Below, piece after piece: positions 18,604 through 26,798 of a stretch of 64,000 nt of DNA. A program made the position numbers and the translations under genes. This DNA is from Chloroflexota bacterium. GTDB taxonomy: Bacteria; Chloroflexota; Chloroflexia; Chloroheliales; Chloroheliaceae. The number at the start of each line of letters is the position of its first letter. The first letter of the stretch is position 1. Location of the stretch: positions 35,149-99,148 of the forward strand of contig JAQBPB010000115.1 in the NCBI GenBank assembly GCA_028287745.1, given 5' to 3'. A model generated the notes under the pieces. It made no database searches. It was given only the letters and a program-made list of their open reading frames with translations, and was not told the origin of the DNA.

Positions 18604-19188
18604 CTAGCGGCGAGCCTCGCTTTTGAGGAAAGTATGGACTTCCTTGCCACCGCTGCGGGCCAGTATGGTGGCCGTCAGGTTTTGCTCGTCGGTGGTGTCA
18701 GTGCTGACCATGAGCATACAGCGCGAGCCTTCCAGCAAATCGGCGTAGTTATGGGCCAGGTCGTCCGGCACACCCCACAGCAGCAAAGCCCCGCCTAAAC
18801 CGCCGACTACCGCACCGACCGCCGCGCTGGAAAAGAGGGTTGCCAGGGTTCCGGCCGCCATAAAAGGGCCAATCACCGGTACGGCCGCCAGGCCCAATCC
18901 CACCAGTAAGCCGGTCGCACCGCCAATCGCGCCGCCGCTGACCGCGCCCATTAAGGGGTTATCAACTCTGGGTATATTTTCCTGGTCAACCAGTTTTCCG
19001 GCCGCCGGGGGATCCAGTTCGGCCAGCACTTCGCCTTTACGCTGCAAGTAACTCATTTTACGGAAATCAAATCCGTGCTGCTGAAGCAGGCTCAGGGCCC
19101 CTTCGGCCTCGGTCCGGGATTCAAAAATCGCCGCAGCGATAAGGTTCCCTTCGATAATCTCATCGGCTGCGACGATGTCAACTGGCAT
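18604..19188 (-). CDS. General-stress-protein-17M-like N-terminus with glycine-rich membrane segment
   Basis: AAAIFESRTEAEGALSLLQQHGFDFRKMSYLQRKGEV; GGAIGGATGLLVGLGLAAVPVIGPFMAAGTLATLFSSAAVGAVVGGLGGALLLWGVP. Confidence 0.65.
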   Translation of the reverse strand: MPVDIVAADEIIEGNLIAAAIFESRTEAEGALSLLQQHGFDFRKMSYLQRKGEVLAELDPPAAGKLVDQENIPRVDNPLMGAVSGGAIGGATGLLVGLGLAAVPVIGPFMAAGTLATLFSSAAVGAVVGGLGGALLLWGVPDDLAHNYADLLEGSRCMLMVSTDTTDEQNLTATILARSGGKEVHTFLKSEARR

Positions 19189-19264
19189 GCGTTAGTTTCC
19201 CCTTTTGATAACTTGTTTTTCAAGACACTCTACAGGGGTAATCATACTCCGTGCCAGGGTCGAC

Positions 19265-19843
19265 CTAAAATACAGGCCTGACTTTACAACGCGCTTCCCA
19301 GATGTCGGCTACTTCGGACGTGTAGCCGTCCAGGACAGCCAGGGCAAATTTATCCGGGTCAATGCCCAGGTCGTTCAGGCTAACCGTCGTAACCGGCGTA
19401 CCTTCACTAATGACGTTAAAGCCGGTGTGAATAAGGGTGGAAACCGGGCTGGAGGTAGCAATCGAAACGCTCAACTTGCCGGGCTTGCCGTCCTGGGGCC
19501 GGTTCAGGAAGAGGTCATCGCCTTTGCGGGTAACTTTTTCTTTCAGGCGGTTTTCCAGGTATTCTTTGGCCGTTACGATCAGCAGGCGCTGGCGGTAGAC
19601 CGCTTTTTCCAGGTCCAGGTCGAAAAACTCAACGATAAAGTGGACCATTTCCCGGCTGGAGATTGGCGCGTCAGCCTTAACATCTTCGATATCTACCATT
19701 TCGCTCAGTTCAACTTCACACGGCCCGCGAAAGGCTACAATCGCATCGCCCAGAAAATCGTGCTGCCGGTAAATCCAGTGGGGAGCCAGCTGGCGGCCAT
19801 CGTAAGTCAGCCGGGTTTCGTTACCCAGGTATTTTTTATGCAT
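19265..19843 (-). CDS. DUF366 family protein (tentative)
   Basis: Recalled family features (HWIYRQHDFLGDAIVAFRGPCEVELSEMVDIEDV); abuts queD. Confidence 0.6.
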   Translation of the reverse strand: MHKKYLGNETRLTYDGRQLAPHWIYRQHDFLGDAIVAFRGPCEVELSEMVDIEDVKADAPISSREMVHFIVEFFDLDLEKAVYRQRLLIVTAKEYLENRLKEKVTRKGDDLFLNRPQDGKPGKLSVSIATSSPVSTLIHTGFNVISEGTPVTTVSLNDLGIDPDKFALAVLDGYTSEVADIWEARCKVRPVF

Positions 19844-20221
19844 CTAATCCTCGCTGTAGGTCGCGCTGGCGGTGGGAGTTTCCCAGATTTGGACGTACTT
19901 CAACTTTATATTTTGGTTCTGCTCGGCCAGTTGCTGCCGGAGGGTCTGGTATATCTGGTAAGCCATGTTTTCGGCGGTCGGGTTTATTTCATTATAAGGC
20001 GGTATTTCGTTGATGAAGCGGTGGTCTAGCTGGTCCACCACGCCCTGCATAAGTTTTTTGAGGTCAAAAAAATCGTAGAGCATGCCGACCTCATCGACTT
20101 TTTCCCCGGCAACGGCAACTTCAAGCTTATAAGTGTGGCCGTGAAGGTTAGCGCATTTCCCCACGTAATTTCTCAGGAGGTGGGCAGCGTCAAACGTGAC
20201 ACTTTTGGTTAACTGGTACAT
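19844..20221 (-). CDS. queD: 6-carboxy-5,6,7,8-tetrahydropterin synthase
   Basis: FDAAHLLRNYVGKCANLHGHTYKLEV; LDHRFINEIPP; NPTAENMA. Confidence 0.93.
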   Translation of the reverse strand: MYQLTKSVTFDAAHLLRNYVGKCANLHGHTYKLEVAVAGEKVDEVGMLYDFFDLKKLMQGVVDQLDHRFINEIPPYNEINPTAENMAYQIYQTLRQQLAEQNQNIKLKYVQIWETPTASATYSED

Positions 20222-20351
20222 CTTTCAAGGAGTCCTTTAGAATTGAAACACTGAAATCGCAAATTAATAAGCGAGCTTTCGCTTTTGAGCCGGTAAATAA
20301 CCGGATAACCCAAAGCCTGAAGCACTAAAACCGGTCCAGGCGAAAGTTTTA

Positions 20352-20398
20352 AATAAGAAAGGGCCGAGCAAATAGCCCGACCCCTCGCTTTTCTAAGA
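20352..20398 (-). terminator. Terminator downstream of IscA-type gene
   Basis: Minus strand GGGTCGGGC-TATTT-GCTCGGCCC then CTTTCTTATTT. Confidence 0.6.
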
Positions 20399-20405
20399 AA
20401 AGAGA

Positions 20406-20759
20406 TTACTTACCGCAGCCGCAGTTACCACCGCAGCAGCCGCCGCCGGACTGAGGCAGATTGGCATTTTCGATAACAAAGCCGCGTTCCATCAGGGTAT
20501 TCTGATAGCTGATAACCGCGCCGGCCAAATAAGGGGCGCTTTCTTCATCAACCAGCACGCGCAGGCCGTCGAAATCCATTACAACGTCGCCATCGCGTTC
20601 GGTGTCATCCAGCGTCATAGCAGCGCGGGAACCCTGGACGAAAATCCGCAGGGCAACGTTTGAGGTTTCTTCCTCATTCAGAATTTCCTGGAGTTGGGTG
20701 CGAGCTTCGTCGGTGATGGTCACCAGGGTTTCGGTTTTTTTATCAATGCTAATTGTCAT
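20406..20759 (-). CDS. IscA/HesB/ErpA-type iron-sulfur cluster assembly protein
   Basis: ITDEARTQLQEILNEEE...FVQGSRAAMTLD; C-terminal GGGCCGGNCGCGK; start trimmed from 20774. Confidence 0.8.
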   Translation of the reverse strand: MTISIDKKTETLVTITDEARTQLQEILNEEETSNVALRIFVQGSRAAMTLDDTERDGDVVMDFDGLRVLVDEESAPYLAGAVISYQNTLMERGFVIENANLPQSGGGCCGGNCGCGK

Positions 20760-20989
20760 TTCAAACTCCTTCAAAAAACTTTTTCAATATTCCGGTGACG
20801 ATTGCCTTTGCCCACCGGCAACTTCTAGTATAAGTCCCCAGCCCCAATCCGGCTGATTGCACATATTATACCATTTAAAGCTTACTCTACCTACCTTATC
20901 TTGTCAATATACCGGGCGATTAAATAAGTAAGTAGGCTGCTTTATATTCTCCTTTTTGCCTATTACTATGGCAGTCAGGCGGCTTTGTT

Positions 20990-21034
20990 TCTATTAAAGA
21001 AAGGCCGGGCCTTTCTCAGAAAAGGCCCGGCCCA
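20990..21034 (-). terminator. Strong terminator after the GH5-like gene
   Basis: GGCCGGGCCTTT-CTCAGA-AAAGGCCCGGCC, minus-strand tail TTTCTTT. Confidence 0.8.
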
Positions 21035-21074
21035 TGCACAGGTGGCCGATTTGGTCCGGTTTTAGCCGCTGATT

Positions 21075-23417
21075 TTAGCTCATCCAGCCGTTGGCGCGGA
21101 CCAATTGCCAGCCCATGAGGCCCAAAAGGGTTTCGTAGGGCGTCCGGGCGAACTCAGGATGATATTCAAACCGGGCGCGCTCGAAGTATTGGACCGTATA
21201 AGTTTTGCCGTCGGTAGGGTTCTTTTCCTGGAATTCCTCAGTTATCGGAAAGCCGAACTGGGCCAGGCCGCCGTTCTTTTCCCAATAAGTGCGGAACCCG
21301 AAGGCCAGCGAGTGGCCGGTTTCCGGGAAGTAAAGCCGGTCTTTATTGCTGGTAAAAGCGCCCACCCGCTTGAAGGGCGGCTCGCCTTCTCGCCCGGCGG
21401 TCATTTGTTTACCCAGGTGACCCAGCAGCACTTCGTAACGGGTCCCGGCATTTTCAGGGTGATACTCATAGCGGGTCCGTTCGAAATACTGGACGATCAT
21501 GCCGTTTTCGTTAAACTCCTCGGAAATCGGGAAGCCGTTAATTGCCAGGCCGCCGTACTTTTCCCAGTAAGCCCGGAAACGCCCGCCCAGGTTATGGCCG
21601 GTTTCCTTGAAATATAGCTGGCCGCTTAGCGCAGGAGCCCGGTCGAAGGCTTTCGGGGTGGAAGGCACCTGCACGCGGTAGAGCTTGCCCGCCTGGGCCT
21701 TGAAGCTGTATTCGCTGCCGGATACATTTTCCTGGACCGGCTGGTCGTCGGCAAAAAGCCTGACCGGCTGCTGGCGGCTGCGCTGCGGATAGACGTTATC
21801 CAGGTTGATTTTCACATTCACGTCTTGCACGCTCATAAAGTTTAACTGGGCCGCTCCGCTGCCGTTCCACCAGGCTGCAAAAGGCGCGCTGGCGTCTTGG
21901 CTGAAGCTGATGGGGCCACTGCTACCGCTTTTAGCACTGCTGAAATATGACTGCGGCCCGGCGAAGCTGTATTCCACGTTGGTGCCGCTGGCCTGTATCG
22001 ACTGGCTGGTAAACTTGCCCTGGTAATTCTGGCTCAGTACCGAAGTGGTAAAGCCGCGCAGGGCGTGATAGGACGGTTTTGGCTGGGTATTGTCGTCCAG
22101 GAGGCCAAAGTTATTTTCAACGTTGTTAAAGCCCGGCGGGAAGTTGGTCAACTGCCACTTGAAGCCGCCCGCGAAACCGTTGCTGTACAGGTAGAGCCAG
22201 AGGGCCATTTCGTAGTTAGCGGTCAGTTTTAAGTCCACTTTTGTGCCGTCCGACCGGCCATTGGAATAGCCGAATTCTTCCAGCACCACCGGCCGTCCGG
22301 GGAAAGTCTGGCGCAGGTTTTCCAGCAGGGCAATCGTGGTGTTCAGGCCGCTGATACCCTCGCTGACAAAGCGGTGCAGCGACACAAATGTCATGTCGGC
22401 ATTGGCGGCCATCTTCGCCAGGATAATGTTGCTCCAGCCGATAGTAGTAATAGCCGAAGCATCTCCGGCCCGGATACCTCCCTGGCGGACCTCGATATAC
22501 TTACCAACTGTGCCGCTCAAGGCTTCCAGGTAGACTTTCCACTTGCTGCTGTCCGGCGAGTCGATGTAATCCAGGCTGTTCTTACCGCTGCGGCTGGTGA
22601 CCCACTTACCGCTTTCGGACAGGAATTCTTGCCAGAGTCTATAGGCATTGGCGTAAAAATAAGCACGCTGCTCGTTCAGGCGGGCCGGGATGATCGCTTT
22701 ACCCTGGGCGGTCTGCCGCCAGGCTTTCACTTCATCGTTGGTCATGCGCTCGCTGTAGTGCTTGATGAAAGCGCCGTCTTGCAAAGGCACCACCATATCC
22801 GCCGGGAACTCGGCCGGTATAATATCGCCAAATTGCGGTTCGTTTTTAAAGTCGTAACCAAAGATAGTATTGTTGCCTTTGTAGCGTTGCACTACCTTGC
22901 GGTTTAAGTCGGCTTCTTTTTGCAGGTTCGGCTCGTCATAATCATTGAAGGCGATTAGCAGCTTCAGGTTGCGTTGTTTAGCCAGTTCGACGACTTTATC
23001 TAGCTTGGACCAGTTGTTAGCGTTGATATTGTCGCGCAGGGCCTTGCTCACAAAAATGCGGACCACATTAAGCCCGGCGCGCTCGACGAGGGCCAGGTTG
23101 CTATCAATCAGGGCCGCGTCATACTTGTTCTCTTCCCACATCAACCAGGCCCGGTCGGTGTGTCCTTCGTAATTTACACCCAACAAAAAAACCGGGGCCC
23201 CGTTTTCATCTACAAAACGTGTCCCGGAAGTTTTAACGGTCCCGGCCAGCCCAAGCGCGGCCGCCGCCGGTTTAGCCTGAACGGCCGGGGTCCAATTCTG
23301 GGCCAGCGATGTAGCAGGAAATAAACCGGCCACCAGGACCGCCACTAGCGCTGCCAGCAGGAAAAAAGACCAGCGCCGGAATATATTCCGGCTTTTTTTG
23401 TAAGTTAATGTAAGCAC
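21075..23417 (-). CDS. Secreted GH5-like glycoside hydrolase with duplicated C-terminal modules
   Basis: Signal/TM N-terminus; VFLLGVNYEGH, FGYDFKNEPQFGD, VVLEEFGYS; two C-terminal repeats of YF.ETGH.L...FR.YWEK.GGLA..GFPI.EEF...VQYFER.R.EYHPE. Confidence 0.8.
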   Translation of the reverse strand: MLTLTYKKSRNIFRRWSFFLLAALVAVLVAGLFPATSLAQNWTPAVQAKPAAAALGLAGTVKTSGTRFVDENGAPVFLLGVNYEGHTDRAWLMWEENKYDAALIDSNLALVERAGLNVVRIFVSKALRDNINANNWSKLDKVVELAKQRNLKLLIAFNDYDEPNLQKEADLNRKVVQRYKGNNTIFGYDFKNEPQFGDIIPAEFPADMVVPLQDGAFIKHYSERMTNDEVKAWRQTAQGKAIIPARLNEQRAYFYANAYRLWQEFLSESGKWVTSRSGKNSLDYIDSPDSSKWKVYLEALSGTVGKYIEVRQGGIRAGDASAITTIGWSNIILAKMAANADMTFVSLHRFVSEGISGLNTTIALLENLRQTFPGRPVVLEEFGYSNGRSDGTKVDLKLTANYEMALWLYLYSNGFAGGFKWQLTNFPPGFNNVENNFGLLDDNTQPKPSYHALRGFTTSVLSQNYQGKFTSQSIQASGTNVEYSFAGPQSYFSSAKSGSSGPISFSQDASAPFAAWWNGSGAAQLNFMSVQDVNVKINLDNVYPQRSRQQPVRLFADDQPVQENVSGSEYSFKAQAGKLYRVQVPSTPKAFDRAPALSGQLYFKETGHNLGGRFRAYWEKYGGLAINGFPISEEFNENGMIVQYFERTRYEYHPENAGTRYEVLLGHLGKQMTAGREGEPPFKRVGAFTSNKDRLYFPETGHSLAFGFRTYWEKNGGLAQFGFPITEEFQEKNPTDGKTYTVQYFERARFEYHPEFARTPYETLLGLMGWQLVRANGWMS

Positions 23418-23892
23418 GAGCCGCCCCCGTATGAAGTTTTGGAAAGGTTAATAATCACAAAGCTAAAAGTACCGCTTAAAGTATTAACGGATCAATCCGT
23501 TACAGGTTACGCCCGGTATTTTATACCACCGGCACCCATAACGTAACTACTGCGGGCCTGTCACCCTTTAGCTTATCCTGAATACCGGCCCTTAACGGGA
23601 CCGGATGCTGCTTTTAAGGGTTCCCACAAGGTTAAAATATTGGACGTAAGAGAAGAAATCAGGTGTACTTTTAAATTTGAGGCCGCGCCGGGCACAATTA
23701 CCCATTGGACCCTCAGATGCTTTCTATAATTGGACGTTGTAGTGTAATTGAGAAAATTATAGCATGGTTCTCGCATAATGGTTAACATAACATTGTGTAA
23801 AGGTTGACAAGCCTTTTTCTGCTTCTTATACTCACAGTTAAGCGGTCAACCGGCAAAAACACTTTAAGCACTATAAGAAAGCCCGTTCCCTC

Positions 23893-24531
23893 ATGAACAA
23901 CCCTACTCCGTCCCAACCTGGCAGCCCTCCACCCGTCCATGGCGATGTCTCAACGCGCCCTGTCGCGGCCCCGGCCCCGGTAGTCTACCGCTACACTCAA
24001 AAGTTCAGGCAGGAATGGCAGCACGGCGCGCCAACGGCTACCTGGGGAACCCGTCTGGTGGCTTTGCTGGTAGATTTCCTGGTAATCGGACTGCCTTTTA
24101 ACCTGCTCTACAATTTTATTTTCGGCTTCCTGCCGGAAGAATTACCGCCCATCGGCCGCAACCTGCTATTCTGGCTGGTCTTTGGCCTGGTAACGAGCCT
24201 TTGCGCTTACCGGTTTGGGGCTTCTCCCGGCAAAAAACTGATGAACCTGGTAGTGGTCCGGCAGTCCCATACCCGGCTGTCGTTCCTACAACTCTTTCTG
24301 CGGGGAACCCTGGTTGGCTACAGCCTGGTCAGCCTCTATGTGGTTGTAAACTTCTTGATGCTTTCCGGCCTTAACTTTTTGCACGGCTTCAACCTGCTTT
24401 ATTTGCCTGGCCCTATCCTGGCGCTGGGCGGGCTACCGCTTTTCCTGGGCAAGCCTCGCCCGCCGCTTCACGACCGGCTTTTCAAGACTAAAGTCGTTAT
24501 CGCCGATATGCAAAAGTACCAGGCTAATTGA
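23893..24531 (+). CDS. RDD family membrane protein
   Basis: ATWGTRLVALLVDFLVIGLPFNLLYNF; FGASPGKKLMNLVVV; several TM segments. Confidence 0.8.
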   Translation: MNNPTPSQPGSPPPVHGDVSTRPVAAPAPVVYRYTQKFRQEWQHGAPTATWGTRLVALLVDFLVIGLPFNLLYNFIFGFLPEELPPIGRNLLFWLVFGLVTSLCAYRFGASPGKKLMNLVVVRQSHTRLSFLQLFLRGTLVGYSLVSLYVVVNFLMLSGLNFLHGFNLLYLPGPILALGGLPLFLGKPRPPLHDRLFKTKVVIADMQKYQAN

Positions 24532-26104
24532 CCAGTTTGTCCCGGCCGGACCATTCTTTCTGCCGCAGGACGAATTTCTGAATCTTGCCGGTAGAAGTCT
24601 TGGGTAACTCGCCAAACTCGATAGCTGCCGGGCATTTGAAGTGGGCCAGGTTCTGGCGGCAAAAGTCGATCAGTTCTTTTTCGGTCAGGTTCTGACCCGG
24701 CTTGAGCGTCACAAAACCTTTTGGCCGCTCGCCCCATTTCTCATCGGGAATAGCCACAACGGCGCATTCCAGCACCGCCGGGTGTTTGGCAATAGTCTGC
24801 TCCACCTCGATAGTCGAAATATTCTCACCACCGGAAATAATAATATCTTTCTTGCGGTCGCGCAGTTCAATGTAACCGTCCGGGTGGACCACGGCCAGGT
24901 CGCCCGAATGGAACCAACCGCCCCGGAAAGCCTCTTTAGTAGCCTCCGGGTTGTCGAAATACCCTTTCATGACATTGTTACCGTGCATGATTACTTCCCC
25001 AATAGTCTGGCGGTCTTTGGGAACATCCTGCATTTGTTCGTCCACGACCCTGATTTCATCGGCAACTACATAGCTCTGGCCCTGGCGGGCGAGCAACAGG
25101 GACTGGTCTTCCAGGGGCAATTCGTTCCACTCCGGGTGCCACTCGCAAATCGTAATCGGCCCGTAAGTCTCGGTCAGCCCGTAAACGTGGATCGGCCGGA
25201 AGTTCAGCTCTTTAAGCTGCCCGATGAGGGTTGGTGAAGGCGGCGAACCGGCTACAGTTACGGTGACTTGCCGGTCGAGGCGTCTGGCGGCCGGGTGATT
25301 GACCAGGCTAATCTGGACCGTCGGAGCACCGCAATAATGGGTCACGCCTTCGGACTCCAGTAATTCCCAGATTCGGGCGGGGTCCAGCTTGCGCAGGCAG
25401 ACGTTGGTCGCCGCTACCGCTGAAGTCGCCCAGGTAAACGACCAGCCGTCACAGTGGAACATCGGCAGGGTCCAGAGGTAGACCGAATCTACATTCATGC
25501 CCGTCTCGATAATCTCGCCAAGCGAGTTCAGGTAAGCCCCCCGGTGAGTGGACATTACGCCCTTGGGCTTGCCGGTCGTGCCGGAAGTGTAGTTAATCGA
25601 GATTGTATCTTCTTCGTCCAGCGGCAGAGTGCCCAGCCGGGCTGGAGAACCTTTCGCCAGGAAATCCTCGTAAGGGTCGCCCGCTTCGCCGGTATCGTCA
25701 ATGCGGATGACTTCAATATTCAACTCCTGGGCGGCGGCGGCCAGCCCTTGCAGTTCGGCATCCACAAATAAGAAACGGGCACCGGAATGGCCGAGAATAT
25801 AGCTGATTTCGTTTGCGTTAAGCCGGGTATTGATGGAAACCAGGATACCTCCGGCGGCCGGAACGGCAAAATGGCCTTCCAGCATCGGCGGAATGTTGGG
25901 ACATAAGAAAGCGACCCGGTCCCCTTTTTGCAGCCCGACGGCAAGCAGCCCTGACGCTAACCGGTTGACTCTTTCTTCGAATTGGTGGTAATTATAGCGC
26001 CGGTCACCGTGGACGATGGCGGTTTTTTCTGGTAATAAACGGGCCGTCCGCCAGAGAAAGCTAAGTGGCGTCAGCTCTGTACGGTAAACTTTCTCGGAAT
26101 TCAT
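24524..26104 (-). CDS. Acyl-CoA synthetase (AMP-dependent, fatty-acid/long-chain type)
   Basis: INYTSGTTGKPKGVMSTHRG; YGLTETYGP; GWFHSGDLAVVHPDGYIELRDRKKDIIISGGENIS; PKTSTGKIQK. Confidence 0.93.
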   Translation of the reverse strand: MNSEKVYRTELTPLSFLWRTARLLPEKTAIVHGDRRYNYHQFEERVNRLASGLLAVGLQKGDRVAFLCPNIPPMLEGHFAVPAAGGILVSINTRLNANEISYILGHSGARFLFVDAELQGLAAAAQELNIEVIRIDDTGEAGDPYEDFLAKGSPARLGTLPLDEEDTISINYTSGTTGKPKGVMSTHRGAYLNSLGEIIETGMNVDSVYLWTLPMFHCDGWSFTWATSAVAATNVCLRKLDPARIWELLESEGVTHYCGAPTVQISLVNHPAARRLDRQVTVTVAGSPPSPTLIGQLKELNFRPIHVYGLTETYGPITICEWHPEWNELPLEDQSLLLARQGQSYVVADEIRVVDEQMQDVPKDRQTIGEVIMHGNNVMKGYFDNPEATKEAFRGGWFHSGDLAVVHPDGYIELRDRKKDIIISGGENISTIEVEQTIAKHPAVLECAVVAIPDEKWGERPKGFVTLKPGQNLTEKELIDFCRQNLAHFKCPAAIEFGELPKTSTGKIQKFVLRQKEWSGRDKLVN

Positions 26105-26162
26105 GGTGGTCCTCCTGACCTTTCCCTTTCAATCTTTACAAATCTGGGCAGAACAGAAATAA

Positions 26163-26187
26163 ATTGAATAAAGCATTTTTATTCAAT
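26163..26187. promoter_or_regulatory. Perfect 10+10 bp palindrome with 5-nt spacer upstream of acyl-CoA synthetase; candidate operator
   Basis: ATTGAATAAA-GCATT-TTTATTCAAT. Confidence 0.6.
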
Positions 26188-26485
26188 CACAAACCCGGCT
26201 TTTGTCAATAATGCGGTCCTTATGCAAAATACCCTGCTGGCATAGTTATCTTTCACGGCGGGTGGCAGCTAGTCTTTCCGGCTAAATACACCCCGGCCAG
26301 CGCTTTATATCGCCAACAGTATACCAGTTGTGGTTAAAAGGTAACCGGGCTTTCCACAAGTAAAGCCGATGGTGCCGCCCAGCCAGGACTTTTATGATTA
26401 TTATCATTTCCAAGGTTTAAATTATGCGCTAAACTTTAGTATCGCTAGCTTAATGGCAAAAATAACTACTTAAAAGGATTATCTC

Positions 26486-26683
26486 ATGGGTGAGAACCAG
26501 AAACCGCAAAGTAAACCGCAAGACCCGGTGCAACCTGTAAAAGAAGCTCCTGAGCAGGAACTTGACGAGGCTTCCCTGGCTGAAATAGCCGGGGGTACCA
26601 CTAATCACACCTTTACATCGGTAAGCAACATTTTGAAAACCAGGCACGATACCGTTAAAAATTCTATTAGTAATATCCGGTAA
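26486..26683 (+). CDS. Small peptide with double-glycine-type leader (candidate secreted peptide/RiPP-like precursor)
   Basis: AAAAGGA SD 8 nt before ATG; leader ...EQELDEASLAEIAGG then core TTNHTFTSVSNILKTRHDTVKNSISNIR; terminator follows immediately. Confidence 0.65.
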   Translation: MGENQKPQSKPQDPVQPVKEAPEQELDEASLAEIAGGTTNHTFTSVSNILKTRHDTVKNSISNIR

Positions 26684-26687
26684 CAAA

Positions 26688-26722
26688 AATACCCTTACTA
26701 ACTTCAGCAAGGGTATTATTTG
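26688..26722. terminator. Probable bidirectional terminator after the small peptide
   Basis: AATACCCTT-ACTAACTTCAGC-AAGGGTATT then ATTTG; minus strand tail ATTTTTG. Confidence 0.8.
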
Positions 26723-26798
26723 AGTGCTATCCGGGGCTTACTACTTTGCTGCAGAGTACGGGCAGGTATTCCCTGGTAGCTTAAAGGCTGTGAGGCGC

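Noticed and set aside
19205-20029. 274-aa plus-strand ORF over DUF366/queD
   Set aside because: Antisense to two supported genes; no SD or domain signal.
20222-20405. preQ1 riboswitch ahead of queD
   Set aside because: No preQ1-I/II/III-like conserved segment visible; only a terminator of the IscA-type gene is supported.
22374-22907. 177-aa plus-strand ORF inside the GH5-like gene
   Set aside because: Antisense shadow of a well-supported CDS.
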